64,000 nt of DNA from assembly GCA_949372645.1 (NCBI GenBank), contig CASIAP010000010.1, positions 86,404-150,403 on the forward strand, given 5' to 3'. A program made the translations under genes and the position numbers. Under the pieces are notes generated by a model. It did no database searches and was not told the DNA's origin. It was given only the letters and a program-made list of their open reading frames with translations. Source of the stretch: Candidatus Poseidoniaceae archaeon (GTDB lineage Archaea > Thermoplasmatota > Poseidoniia > Poseidoniales > Poseidoniaceae). This document shows, piece by piece, positions 10,385 to 22,531 of the stretch (the stretch's first letter is position 1; each line of letters opens with the position of its first letter).

Positions 10385-13159
10385 TTCTGCTATGATGCCA
10401 CCCGCAGTGGGGAGGTTCATGCGCGCAATAAGCTGCCCAACTTCATACTCTAATTGTTCGATATCATCAGTGTCGGGTAATTCATATTCATCACCTGTAA
10501 GGGGGAGCGGAAATCCTGGACCCGGTATACGCCGAAGCGCTTTCCCGAGATTCACAGCATCGTCAAGAAATACATCTGATGAACCCGAGTGCCGGTGTTC
10601 TAATCGGGCCCGCATCCATCGTTTCATGGCCTTTGTATTGCCACCTATTTTTGCTAATAATTCAGATTTAAATACATCGTTTTTATTGCCTTGAGGTAAT
10701 AATCGAAGCGATAACTTCAGCATCCGATCTACTCGCGTATCCCTTGGAGTAATTCCGACATGCTTTGCCAACCTACGACGAATATTCGGTAACGCACCAG
10801 ATCCGTGTAGGGCGACCTCATCAACTAAATCGTCGAGGTTTATCGCTCCAAGAAATTGAATAATATTGGTATAAACCACCGGGTTAACAGAATGCTCCAC
10901 AGAAGGGATCAGCTCCTTTTCAGGTTCTAAGCGCTTAGGTTCTGTCAGCGCGAGTTCTTCCAGAGGTGGAGTCACTAGACTCTTGGAATCTTCTTTGACT
11001 TCTGTAATCTCTTCTGAGACAATCGTCTCTTCTTGTACTTTCTCTCTCTTCTCTAAAGGTTCAGCTTCAGACTCAATGATTTCAAGTGCCGTTTCTAAAG
11101 GTTCAGTTTCGGGCTCCATTGCCTCAAGCATCGCTTCATGCGCATCACCTAAGGTATCCTTTGGAATCATTGTTTGCCGATTGTAACTTTCTGGAACAGG
11201 CATCAAAGTTTGACGAACCGGTGCGGGTATCCAAGCTTCAAAGACAAAGGTTTCATCTTCACTTTTTTGTGAAGCGAGATGCTGACTCAATAAAGGAATT
11301 TTCTCGGAAAGAGAACTCAATTGAGTCGGATCTCGTAATTGTTCTTGGACTTCAAGGGCCAACCCTACATCTCTGTGCCATGGGAGAAGGGCGAGACGTC
11401 GAATAAGCCAGGGATAGGAGGTGACATGGGTCCGGAAAGCATTGATTTTTTGTGCAGTTGAAATCACATCACTTTCGACCTCTCGGAGAAGTTGATGAAC
11501 GGCCCAACCCGAAGATTCTAAGATTATCAATTCCTGCCGAGTTCGAGCTTTTAATCGTTGATGAATCTCTCCAGCTACAATTGAGCCCCCCATTCTTGAT
11601 GCGGCAATTGATGTACCAAAACGGCGAATATATCCTATCTCATCTTCAAACTCTTGCAGAGTAAAACTCGAAGTGGAAACAGCATCGTCTGCCTTTCCTT
11701 GGGCGACTAATTGGCGCCAATCTTGCCCTAACATTCGACGATGACGGGCCCCCCGCTTAGCTAAAGTATCAATCATTTCACGCGTATTTTGTAAAACATC
11801 TAAATCGACATCGAGCTCTTTCATCACATCAATGCGTGCATCGACATCATCCTTCCCTTCGAACGAGGTGTCGAGATTCATCAAACCTTCAATGCATTCG
11901 AGACGTTGTTCAAACCTGTGTTCATTCTTTTTCAGTTGTTGTAATGCACTTCTTGGGTCTCGAAGGATTTCATCACTCCAGTCATCCATCACAATGCCCA
12001 TGCCTTCATACCGTTCAACAAGCATCATCGATTTCAATTCATATTGCTTCCATTGCTGATCTAAGTGGTCAACATGATCGATAAACACCTCAGTTTGTTC
12101 CAAAACTCCTGCTGAATCTGCTCCAGAATCAGCCATGTCGGTCCACAAAGATGTAATCTGTTTCCAACGTTCGAGCGCCCTCAAGTGCGTATGTATTGAA
12201 GCCTCGATCTCAGGTAGATTTGTTTCCCATTCAAGTAATTCAATCGGCTGCACGCTGTCTCCATGGGGGAATTGAATCCCTTTCTCCCTCCATTGATTTA
12301 ACAAATCATTGAGGTTCGTAAGTCGTTGGTGTAGATTATCCGCAATTGAATCTATTTGTAATCGAAAATCTCTCAATCCGTCATGGGAAGTCTGATTGAT
12401 CAATTCCAACCTCCGAAGTTCGTGATGGCTGGCCAAATCGGGGTCAAAAAGAGTAATTCGTTCGATGATGAGCAGCCTCAACTCTTCATGTAAATCATGC
12501 AGGTCATGTAATTTAGCAATCCAATCAAGGGCTTCTATGATTGACATTTTCTCAACTTCATCAACATCAAATCCAGCATCGTTCAACATTGTAGCAGCAC
12601 TGCTGATAGCAGTTCTCTGACGATGTTCATCTTCCTCAAGCAGCGAAAGGGCTTGATCCACCTCATCGACATCTGCCGGGTTGGCAAGTAAAGGAGAGAT
12701 GATTGCCGTTGAAGGTAGGGATGAGGAATCTAAAGCATCGAAACGAGCAAGGAATGAGGCATACTCCTCTTCCCGACCAGCATCACGCCAGTCCAATTCA
12801 GAACTGTGAAGAATTAATTCCCAAGGCCGCCAATCCTTCGCCCAAGCATGATATTCCACGAGTATACGTTCAGCATTCATCGGGTCTCGTAACTCCTGCT
12901 CCCACAGTTCGCTCAGATTCAACGATCTTTGGTCGACAGCATCACCGAGATAGCCAGTTCGCTCCAATAATTCCTGCGCCAGTTCTACTGCAAAGTCGAC
13001 GTATACTAACCGGTCTGAAACTAAATCTTCATCTTCGGCAAGAAAATCTTCGATGGAAACCGTTACCCATCCCTCAAGCTCCAAATCCATCAAACGTTCA
13101 TAGTACCAGGGGCGGTTTGAATCGTCATCAACTTCGCCCATGCGCTTGACCCCAATCAC
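10379..13159 (-). CDS. Large (926 aa) acidic helical/coiled-coil-rich hypothetical protein
   Basis: Long ORF, Leu/Glu-rich; ends 6 nt inside the convergent neighbour. Confidence 0.8.
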   Translation of the reverse strand: MIGVKRMGEVDDDSNRPWYYERLMDLELEGWVTVSIEDFLAEDEDLVSDRLVYVDFAVELAQELLERTGYLGDAVDQRSLNLSELWEQELRDPMNAERILVEYHAWAKDWRPWELILHSSELDWRDAGREEEYASFLARFDALDSSSLPSTAIISPLLANPADVDEVDQALSLLEEDEHRQRTAISSAATMLNDAGFDVDEVEKMSIIEALDWIAKLHDLHDLHEELRLLIIERITLFDPDLASHHELRRLELINQTSHDGLRDFRLQIDSIADNLHQRLTNLNDLLNQWREKGIQFPHGDSVQPIELLEWETNLPEIEASIHTHLRALERWKQITSLWTDMADSGADSAGVLEQTEVFIDHVDHLDQQWKQYELKSMMLVERYEGMGIVMDDWSDEILRDPRSALQQLKKNEHRFEQRLECIEGLMNLDTSFEGKDDVDARIDVMKELDVDLDVLQNTREMIDTLAKRGARHRRMLGQDWRQLVAQGKADDAVSTSSFTLQEFEDEIGYIRRFGTSIAASRMGGSIVAGEIHQRLKARTRQELIILESSGWAVHQLLREVESDVISTAQKINAFRTHVTSYPWLIRRLALLPWHRDVGLALEVQEQLRDPTQLSSLSEKIPLLSQHLASQKSEDETFVFEAWIPAPVRQTLMPVPESYNRQTMIPKDTLGDAHEAMLEAMEPETEPLETALEIIESEAEPLEKREKVQEETIVSEEITEVKEDSKSLVTPPLEELALTEPKRLEPEKELIPSVEHSVNPVVYTNIIQFLGAINLDDLVDEVALHGSGALPNIRRRLAKHVGITPRDTRVDRMLKLSLRLLPQGNKNDVFKSELLAKIGGNTKAMKRWMRARLEHRHSGSSDVFLDDAVNLGKALRRIPGPGFPLPLTGDEYELPDTDDIEQLEYEVGQLIARMNLPTAGGIIAES

Positions 13160-13297
13160 TCATGAACTCCGAGAGCCTTTCAATGTGAGCAAAGAAACCA
13201 TCGAATATATGGTGATTTAACAGCCAAAATCGACCAACCATGCAAAGAATTTCACCTGTGTTGGGAAAAACAACAGGGTGCTCAAAACCCCTTCACG

Positions 13298-15640
13298 ATG
13301 TCCAAATCCTCCGCAGACCATAAAGGGGCAAAGTTCGGGTGGACCTCAATGGACCCCCTAACTGCCGTATTTGGACTCGCTTGTATTGGTGTTGGGGGAG
13401 GTGCTGGTTTTTGGCTCAAAAAAGCCGACACTCGGCTTCAACGTCTATCGGAAACAGCTATCGTTCTTCAAGAAGGCCAAGCAGCACATTTCTCTCACCT
13501 GAACACAGAAGTCAATACGCTTCAACAACACCTTTCTCACATGACTGGATTGGTTGAAGCACTTCGCGCCACTCATCCAGAAATTGATGGGGCGTTACTC
13601 GTTCATTCAGTGATCGTTCAATATGAGAGCTCAACAGAATTGGGGCAAGAAGTCTCCCGCTCAGACGCTCTTCAAGCTCTCGAAACCCTCATTTCTCCGA
13701 TATCGACAGAATCTGAAATTGCAGGGGAATCGTTGTTATCTTCTGCAACAGAGAGTTTGTTGAACCGCCTCCTCGATGTGTTTCAAACCCGGGAAATTAC
13801 CGTTGAATCATTAGGACTCAACCCAGTAGCCGCTCATCGCCTCGGACATGCAAGTTTACTTCTCCGCCGATATGATTGGGCGGAGTCATGCTTTGGCGTT
13901 GCGTATCGCTCCTCTCCCGGCAACCAAAACATTCTCGAAGCGTTAGAACACATTGCTTTGCTTCGTGGTGATGAGGAACTACGCCGGCATTGGCTTGAAG
14001 CTCGTATGACGGTGACTCCAGATCAACCAGAACTGTTGCGAGCACATGCGCATTTACTGGCCAAACTTGGTGATGCAGAAGCAGAACGCGATGTTCGGCG
14101 ACTCGAGGCATTGGGTGTTGATACTGCCGCTGACCGCTCCCTCTTGTCGGGACTTCGAGCACGAGCAGGTTCCCGTTCTGAGGCTCTTGAAGCGATTGAA
14201 TTGGCTTTGGCTGATGATCCTGGCCGATCGGATGATTGGTACAGTTATGCGCAATTATTGTATGATGATGGTGAACAAGGTAAAGCCCAACAAGCTGTTG
14301 AACGATGCCTTGACATTGACCGTCAAAACGGTGAGGCTTGGGGCTTGCTTGCCAAGCTCTTGTCACCTATGGCAAATCGACTTGAAGAAGCGCTCAAAGC
14401 AGCAATACATGCGGTTGCTTTGGAAGCCGGCGGCATTCAATTAGTGTTCTTAAAATCAGATTTATTATTGGCAAGCGGCAAGTTTTCAGAATCAGAAGAA
14501 GCCCTTGAACGCGCCTTGCTGGCAAGTCCCGATAATGCAGAATTACGTGCACGGATGGCAAGCCGAAAACTTCTCAACGGTCACATCTCTGAGGCTCAAA
14601 ACTTGCTTGATGAAACTCCACTGGGCATTGACCATGCCTTGCTCCATGTTATTGAAGGTCGACTACACCTTGCTCGAGCCGACAGAGAACGCGACGGAAC
14701 CGGGCAGACTGACGCCACTTTACTTGCAGAATCTCTTGCAGCATTCAACGATGCTTTGCGATTAGATCGAGAATCGGGAGTGGCATGGCTCGGACTTGCC
14801 CGAACAATGCGTCTACTTGGGGATTTACCAGGTGCGGAGGAAGCCATTGGTCGTGCACTCCGTCTTCTTCCCGACGAGGACCCTTCAGCAGCATCAGAAG
14901 CAGCTTTGTTGGCATTAGATCTCGAAGACCTTTCCGCAGCAACCAAACACATCGAAGCTGCTGCAATACATGGGAACTCGGCAACCGTCAGCTATGTCCG
15001 TGGAAATATTGCGGCACGAACAGGCACACTTGACAAAGCCCTCATGCAATTTGATGAAGCGCTTTCTACAGACCCGACCCACATACGTGCGAGATTGAAC
15101 CGATGCAGTATTTTGATGGCCATGGGGGAAGGACGCAAAGTAATCGACGATGCCGAAATATTGCTCGATATGGCCCCCTCCCTCATCCTTGCTCGTCTAC
15201 GACGTGCAGAGGGGTTCATGCTCTTGAGCGAATGGGGGCATGCGCGAGACGACCTCAAGATGGTGCTTGAAGCAGCCCCGCATCATTATCATGCTTTGAC
15301 CCAACTCGGCTCCTGTTATCTTTCACTCGAACGGCCAGAACGAGCAGAAGGTCCGTTGAATGAAGCCATCCGACTCAATCAAAACCACGCACCTGCTTGG
15401 CATCAACGAGGCTTGCTTTATTTGCAATTGAAAGAAATCGATGCCGCATTCGATGATTTCCAAGCGGCGATACGTTGCGACGCAAACCATCTTGATGCAC
15501 GCTTACACATTGCAGCAACATTCCACCAACAAGAACGTCACGAAGAAGCAGCAGCCGCTTGGCGCGCCGTCCTTACCATTGACCCTGATCATGTTGTTGC
15601 TCGAACACGTCTTGGAGCTTGCGAAGTAAATCTCCTCTGA
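13298..15640 (+). CDS. TPR-repeat protein with N-terminal membrane anchor
   Basis: 780-aa ORF with many TPR-like units (ALMQFDEALSTDPTHIRARLNRCSILMAMG, AEGPLNEAIRLNQNHAPAWHQRGLLYLQLKE). Confidence 0.88.
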   Translation: MSKSSADHKGAKFGWTSMDPLTAVFGLACIGVGGGAGFWLKKADTRLQRLSETAIVLQEGQAAHFSHLNTEVNTLQQHLSHMTGLVEALRATHPEIDGALLVHSVIVQYESSTELGQEVSRSDALQALETLISPISTESEIAGESLLSSATESLLNRLLDVFQTREITVESLGLNPVAAHRLGHASLLLRRYDWAESCFGVAYRSSPGNQNILEALEHIALLRGDEELRRHWLEARMTVTPDQPELLRAHAHLLAKLGDAEAERDVRRLEALGVDTAADRSLLSGLRARAGSRSEALEAIELALADDPGRSDDWYSYAQLLYDDGEQGKAQQAVERCLDIDRQNGEAWGLLAKLLSPMANRLEEALKAAIHAVALEAGGIQLVFLKSDLLLASGKFSESEEALERALLASPDNAELRARMASRKLLNGHISEAQNLLDETPLGIDHALLHVIEGRLHLARADRERDGTGQTDATLLAESLAAFNDALRLDRESGVAWLGLARTMRLLGDLPGAEEAIGRALRLLPDEDPSAASEAALLALDLEDLSAATKHIEAAAIHGNSATVSYVRGNIAARTGTLDKALMQFDEALSTDPTHIRARLNRCSILMAMGEGRKVIDDAEILLDMAPSLILARLRRAEGFMLLSEWGHARDDLKMVLEAAPHHYHALTQLGSCYLSLERPERAEGPLNEAIRLNQNHAPAWHQRGLLYLQLKEIDAAFDDFQAAIRCDANHLDARLHIAATFHQQERHEEAAAAWRAVLTIDPDHVVARTRLGACEVNLL

Positions 15641-15674
15641 TTGGCGCACATTAATAACATAAATTCAGAATCGA

Positions 15675-16133
15675 ATGGTTATGCAAGGCTCACCTCCGCC
15701 GCAACAAATCCTCACCCAAACAACGAATGTTGAGGCTCAATACGGCGACGGATCCGAAGTTTGGGGCCCAACTCCAAATCAAGCACACTATCAAGTTCCA
15801 AATCAAGCACAATACCAAGCCCCAAATCAGGCCCACTATCAAATTCCGATTCAGCCCGCTATGGGTATGGGTTACTATCCGACAACAAACGCAACGGTCG
15901 CCCTTGTTCTTTCTATCTTGGGCTTCGTCGGTTGTTCAATCTTTACTGCCATTCCCGGCCTAATAATGGCAAATACAGCTCTTCAAACGACCAACGCAAT
16001 GCCGGGACATCCTGATTCAGGAATTGCAAAAGCCGCCCAAATCGTCGCTTGGATTTGCATCGGTTTATTCATCTTAGGCTTGTTCTTCTATGGTGTCATG
16101 TTCGCAATCTTAATTGCATCTGGTGACTTTTGA
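15675..16133 (+). CDS. DUF4190-like membrane protein with N-terminal PNQAxYQ repeats
   Basis: TNATVALVLSILGFVGCSIFTAIPGLIMANTALQ ... GIAKAAQIVAWICIGLFIL. Confidence 0.75.
   Translation: MVMQGSPPPQQILTQTTNVEAQYGDGSEVWGPTPNQAHYQVPNQAQYQAPNQAHYQIPIQPAMGMGYYPTTNATVALVLSILGFVGCSIFTAIPGLIMANTALQTTNAMPGHPDSGIAKAAQIVAWICIGLFILGLFFYGVMFAILIASGDF
15772..15852 (+). repeat. Short in-frame tandem repeat (about 30 bp unit, PNQAHYQVPNQAQYQAPNQAHYQ)
   Basis: ccaaatcaagcacactatcaagtt repeated about three times. Confidence 0.75.
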
Positions 16134-16134
16134 A

Positions 16135-17052
16135 TCACTCTGCCAAGGAAATCATCCAGTCACCCGGAATTCTTACCTTTTCAAACAAGGCACGAACTTC
16201 GATGGAGCAACTCCCTGAACAGATGCTAATATTGTTTTCTTGAAGAGATATTGTTTCAGACGAGCCCCAAATCCCATCACCGTCTTCAAGAATGGAGCAG
16301 GGCGTAATTTGAATCATCGAGCTATCGACAAGTGCGGGAATTGAAGCATTCTGGAGCGGTGCTGCAAGGATTGTAATGTGTCGAGCTTCACTCTCTGAGT
16401 TGTAATAACTTAAGAATTGGACTTTGAAAAGCACGCCTCTGTCCATAATGATGTAGACCTCCGAGTCAGGAATAATCTGATGACCGACCAAATCGTATTC
16501 GTACCACTCAAGGCGTTGTTCTGAAGATTCATCGAAGACAAAGGAGTCTTGGTATTCGACACCAGCAAAACCCTCTTCGATAGCGATTCCAGTGACATTT
16601 TCACCAAGGAAAAAGTCCGTTCGTGTAAATGATATACTTGCTGGCCCATTACCAGCATCACTCATTGAGAAAAGGTCGAGATATTGCGTTTCTTCATCAT
16701 TGACATCAACATTCACAGTAAACGTTTTGCCGTCCGCATTTAATTTCGATTGAACAGTTCCATTTGAGCGTTCAATAGAACTCATTCCTCCAATCATGCA
16801 TGGAAATTCTTTTCCATCGACTTCCAGGCTCAAGTCGACAGCATTCCAAGAAAGGTTTTCGCCACCGTTCTCAAAGGACATATTGACAAGAATATCTTGA
16901 GTTTCATCAGTTGATCCACCTTTCTCAATTTGAAGAATATTGTCCGTTCCAAGGTGCTGTTCAATATCGGCAATATTGGCATAGAAACCCATCGAGATGA
17001 CAAAAACAACAAAAAGCGAGAGGAGTTTAATCCTCCAATCACCACGTGCCAT
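16135..17052 (-). CDS. Exported/membrane-anchored hypothetical protein
   Basis: N-terminal WRIKLLSLFVVFVISMGFYANI hydrophobic segment; beta-rich remainder. Confidence 0.7.
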   Translation of the reverse strand: MARGDWRIKLLSLFVVFVISMGFYANIADIEQHLGTDNILQIEKGGSTDETQDILVNMSFENGGENLSWNAVDLSLEVDGKEFPCMIGGMSSIERSNGTVQSKLNADGKTFTVNVDVNDEETQYLDLFSMSDAGNGPASISFTRTDFFLGENVTGIAIEEGFAGVEYQDSFVFDESSEQRLEWYEYDLVGHQIIPDSEVYIIMDRGVLFKVQFLSYYNSESEARHITILAAPLQNASIPALVDSSMIQITPCSILEDGDGIWGSSETISLQENNISICSGSCSIEVRALFEKVRIPGDWMISLAE

Positions 17053-17080
17053 GACATTGCGATATTGGTGAACTACATGA

Positions 17081-18231
17081 ATGCAAGGAATTTCTATTCA
17101 AAGTAAATACTTAGCGAGAGTTGATACGCGCTCCGGTTATGTCGGTTCTATGGGCGTGCGAACACATGTGTTGCCGGTCACCTTACTCCTCTTTTTTCTA
17201 CTGATAGCGCGTGAGATTTATCCCTATACCGAACCTCTAAACAGCGAGGTCATTGATGGCTATGTCATTGAGAAAGTGGCCACTGGCTTTGGCGGCCCAA
17301 CATGCCTTGAATGGGCAGATGAACAGCATCTATTGATGTGTGATCGAGACGGCGGGCGCATTCTTTCACTCAATGCTTCTGATAACTTTTCCTCCACAAC
17401 CCTACTTTCAGGCCTCACCCATCCACATGGTCTTCATATCTCTCAAGACTCTATCTTCATTTCAGAAGAAGGTAAACTGACCCGCTATGATTGGACGAAT
17501 TTCTCTTTGAGCAATCCGTCAATTCTTGTTGATGGAGTTCCGAGCGGTAATCACCAAACCAATGCTATCAACGCTTTTCCAAATGGAACTTTGATTTGGC
17601 ACAGTGGCTCAACATGCAATGTTTGTGAAGAAGATGACAATCGCAACGGCGCCTTACTTTGGGTGAACCCAGATACAGGCGAGCATGGCGTTCTTGCTTC
17701 GGGCGTTCGGAATTCTTTTGACGGTGTTTGGATTTCAGGAATGGGATATCTGTTTTCCGATAACGGGCGCGACTGGGACGGTGACCACCCTGATGAGGAA
17801 GTCAATCTCTTGGTCGCAGGTGCATCGTATGGGTGGCCAGATGATGACCCTGAGCACCCAATTCCAACCGGTACTCTTGGCCCCGTTGCCCAATGGACCC
17901 CACATACTTCGTTGAATGGGATTGACGTTCGCCCAAATCAATTCACTCCTCCCCGGACTTCAATTCAAGTGCGGGTGAAGGATATACCGTGTATGCAACC
18001 GTCTATGGCTCTTGGAATACTCTTTTGCCGCAAGGCCATGAAATCGTTCGAATTGATTTTACTCCAAGTTCGACAAACAGTTCGATACCGGATGAACAAT
18101 GGGACAGCAAAGTTACCCGCTTTGCAACGGATTTAGGGACTCCACTCCCTCTTCGTTTTGGACCTGACGGGAATTTGTACTATGCAATCTTCAGTGGTGG
18201 CGGAACGCTCTACAGAATCACAGCGATTTGA
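17081..18231 (+). pseudogene. PQQ-dependent glucose/sorbosone dehydrogenase-like protein, disrupted by a frameshift
   Basis: ORF 17081..18136 carries the N-terminal and central parts (GLTHPHGLHI, VRNSFDGVW, ASYGWPDDDPEHP, LNGIDVRPN); the C-terminal VYATVYGSWNTLLPQGHEIVRIDF...LRFGPDGNLYYAIFSGGGTLYRI is in ORF 17989..18231, another frame. Confidence 0.8.
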
Positions 18232-19369
18232 GCCAGTCACTTAGGCGGCGAACACCTTCATGAATATTTTCGGTTGAAGTCGCATAGGATATTCGAACAA
18301 ATCCTTCCCCTCCATCCATGAGCGAGCCGGGTATCAGTTGCACGTTTGCTTCTTCAAGTGCACGAGTAGCGAATTCGATGTCGTCCATTCCAGTCCCAGT
18401 TACGTCACAGAATGCATAGAATGCACCTTCAGGCTCAGGCACAATAATTCCGGGTAATTCTTTCAAAAGGCCGTGTATGATGCCCCTTCGTTCTTTGAAT
18501 GATGCTGCCATAGCCGCAGTTTCTTCTTCAAGCTCCAAGGCTACCGTTGCAGCAGGCATCATGAAGGTCGCAACATGGGTAGCAGAACTGACGTTGATTT
18601 TCTTGACACCGTCCATCACTTGCTTTGGCCCAGTAATCCAACCTAATCTCCATCCAGTCATGGCCCAACCTTTCGACCAGCCCCCGACAGTAATTGTTCG
18701 CTCAGCCCCTCCTTCAAGCGAGCACGGAGAAGTGTAGGGGTAATCGGTCCACGTTAAATTTGCATAAATCATATCATCAATAATCCACAGATCGTGCTTC
18801 GTCGCAAAATCAACAAGTTGGTGAATTTCTTCTGGCGTGTAAACAGCCCCAGTTGGGTTATTTGGGGAATTAAGGAGGATGGCCTTGGTTTTCGACGTTA
18901 CCGCCGCTTCCAGTGCGTCAAAATTCGGATGGTAATTCTCTCGAAGTACCGGGACGTGAACTGGTTTGCAATTGAGGAGTTTGAGCATTCCATCGTACGA
19001 TGGCCATGCAGGAGAAAGCAACAACACTTCATCGCCAGCATCGAGGGTTGCCATCATTGAATAGAGAAGAGCTTGCTTACAACCTGGCGTAATGAGGACA
19101 TCGAGTGGATCCACTGGAATATTGTATTTTGAAAGGTGGAGGGCAACTGCATCACATAATTCGACCGAACCTTGCGTCCGAGTGTAGGTTGTTTCTCCAC
19201 GGTCGAGCGCTGCTTTGGCTTCATCAACGATTGGCTGTGGGGTGGCGAAATCAGGCTGCCCGACACTAAAGCGAATCACCTCAGGACCCGGAGGCGCAAG
19301 GAACGCAGCAAATCCAGTACCGACATTTTCCAACGAACGATTGATTTCCGGCATAGCCACTTCCCCCAA
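18218..19369 (-). CDS. Class I/II pyridoxal-phosphate aminotransferase (aspartate aminotransferase-like)
   Basis: RFSVGQPDFATPQPIVDEAKAALDRGETTYTRTQG, LNSPNNPTGAVY, VGGWSKGWAMTGWRLGW. Confidence 0.93.
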   Translation of the reverse strand: MGEVAMPEINRSLENVGTGFAAFLAPPGPEVIRFSVGQPDFATPQPIVDEAKAALDRGETTYTRTQGSVELCDAVALHLSKYNIPVDPLDVLITPGCKQALLYSMMATLDAGDEVLLLSPAWPSYDGMLKLLNCKPVHVPVLRENYHPNFDALEAAVTSKTKAILLNSPNNPTGAVYTPEEIHQLVDFATKHDLWIIDDMIYANLTWTDYPYTSPCSLEGGAERTITVGGWSKGWAMTGWRLGWITGPKQVMDGVKKINVSSATHVATFMMPAATVALELEEETAAMAASFKERRGIIHGLLKELPGIIVPEPEGAFYAFCDVTGTGMDDIEFATRALEEANVQLIPGSLMDGGEGFVRISYATSTENIHEGVRRLSDWLKSL

Positions 19370-19448
19370 CTAGACAATGTCTATGTGATAAGTCAAACCA
19401 ATCTGTCTTTCGATATCAAGACTCGCGTTGAAACAAAGTTCGAACAGT

Positions 19449-19462
19449 GTTTTTTTAAAAAG
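19449..19462 (-). terminator. Poly-T stretch downstream of tRNA-Cys
   Basis: Plus-strand gtttttttaaaaag reads tctttttaaaaaaac directly after the tRNA on the minus strand. Confidence 0.4.
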
Positions 19463-19533
19463 AGCACAGACTGGGATTTGAACCCAGGTAAGAGGATTTG
19501 CAATCCCCGACGTAGCCGCTCCGACACCCGTGC
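19463..19533 (-). tRNA. tRNA-Cys (anticodon GCA)
   Basis: GCACGGG...TCTGTGC acceptor pairing, T-arm CTGGGTTCAAATCCCAG, anticodon loop TTGCAAA, discriminator U as expected for tRNA-Cys. Confidence 0.9.
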
Positions 19534-19751
19534 AGTATTCCATCGCATCGACTGGTTCTATTTCAACGCGACCGAAGCACAGATGCCCACTTCGTTACCG
19601 GCATTGAAAATCGATTCAGTTTCTACAGGAGAGCTTACAACCTCCTTCCAAGTTTTAAGCCACTCAAGTAGGTTCCACAATTCCAATTTTGAATTTAAGA
19701 AAGGGTATATTTCTAAAAACCTCCATCCGAAGCATACATCGAGGTGCCTGT

Positions 19752-20276
19752 ATGGAACATGTCTTGATTCCACCCGCAATACCTACTACAGCGTACTACG
19801 ATTGCAGATATGCAGTGCTCCGTGAGCCGATTGGGTTCCCTAGAGGTGCAGAAATCCTCACCGATGACAATCAAGCCATTCACGCCTGGGTTGAACATGA
19901 AGCTGAAGTCGTTGCCGTTGGCAGGGCGCACCTTATTGAGGCGAACAGCGATGGTTCCGCAGCAGATCATGCGGGGCCTGATGCTACAAAGTGCCCTGGA
20001 TTTGGGCCATTGGCCGACCCATCCACTCGACCAGCCATTCAAATCAGGCAGATGGGAACGCGACAAGAAGCGCGACGACTTGGATACGCAGCAACTGTTT
20101 TACGGGCTCTTGAAACTACTTCAAAGCACCACTTCGGGGCGAAAACTGGCCTTTTACAAGCGAGAGCAATCGCCATTCCATTTTATCAATCGCAAGGTTG
20201 GAAGCTCATCGACGAGCCCTACACGATTGATGGAATCGGGCCACACCGTTCGATGATGAAAAAATTCGATGCATGA
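19752..20276 (+). CDS. GNAT-family N-acetyltransferase
   Basis: QIRQMGTRQEARRLGYAATVLRALETTSKHHFGAKTGLLQARAIAIPFYQSQGW; start chosen at MEHVLIPP within ORF 19689..20276. Confidence 0.82.
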   Translation: MEHVLIPPAIPTTAYYDCRYAVLREPIGFPRGAEILTDDNQAIHAWVEHEAEVVAVGRAHLIEANSDGSAADHAGPDATKCPGFGPLADPSTRPAIQIRQMGTRQEARRLGYAATVLRALETTSKHHFGAKTGLLQARAIAIPFYQSQGWKLIDEPYTIDGIGPHRSMMKKFDA

Positions 20277-20401
20277 TTAGTCAACACTTTCCGGTATTTT
20301 TTTCAGAAGAAGAAGTATAATGTTAATATCTACCGCCCTATATTTGAATCCAACTCTCAAGTATATACACATGAGTGGTCATCGAAACACTGCATCGCGC
20401 C

Positions 20402-20413
20402 TTTCATATAGGG
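20402..20413 (+). promoter_or_regulatory. Putative TATA-like element (TTTCATATAGGG)
   Basis: AT-rich TATA-like box; its surroundings resemble the region upstream of the giant gene at 23066. Confidence 0.4.
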
Positions 20414-20730
20414 TCGGTGTATTCCAATATGTAGAGGGAACGTTGGGTTCCCTAGAACTAACCCGTGAAATACGATGCATTTGGAGGAACACTACAAGGA
20501 ACTAAACAAGAGACAAAAAAGCATGACTGCGAGCCAGTCATCATCAACCGCAACCAGAGAAGTTGCCGGTCAAAAGTCTCTTGTTACTCCCTTGAATACT
20601 ACCCGCATTCAGTGCGCAGCATCGCTAGCATCCCAAAACCCCCCTCCCACCATGTGGGCTGGGCGTTTGGAAAGAGAGAACAGCGGGTTCTCTATGTAAC
20701 AACAACCAAAAATATAGGAAGTGAAAAAAC

Positions 20731-22476
<1,746 letters not shown>

Positions 22477-22531
22477 ATTTAGTGACGAAACTATCGTAAG
22501 TTAATCACCGATGCTTTGGTATCGGGGCGCC

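Noticed and set aside
13818-14366. 182-aa minus-strand ORF antisense to the TPR gene
   Set aside because: His/Pro/Gln-rich composition typical of shadow ORFs opposite a strong CDS
19827-20457. Repeated ttgggttccctaga at about 19827 and 20444 as a possible mobile-element footprint
   Set aside because: A 14-nt match is expected by chance several times in 64 kb; no inverted ends or transposase
20475-20699. 74-aa ORF in the leader before the GQ-rich gene
   Set aside because: Ser/Thr-rich composition without family resemblance; a structured leader explains the region at least as well, though TSS mapping is needed
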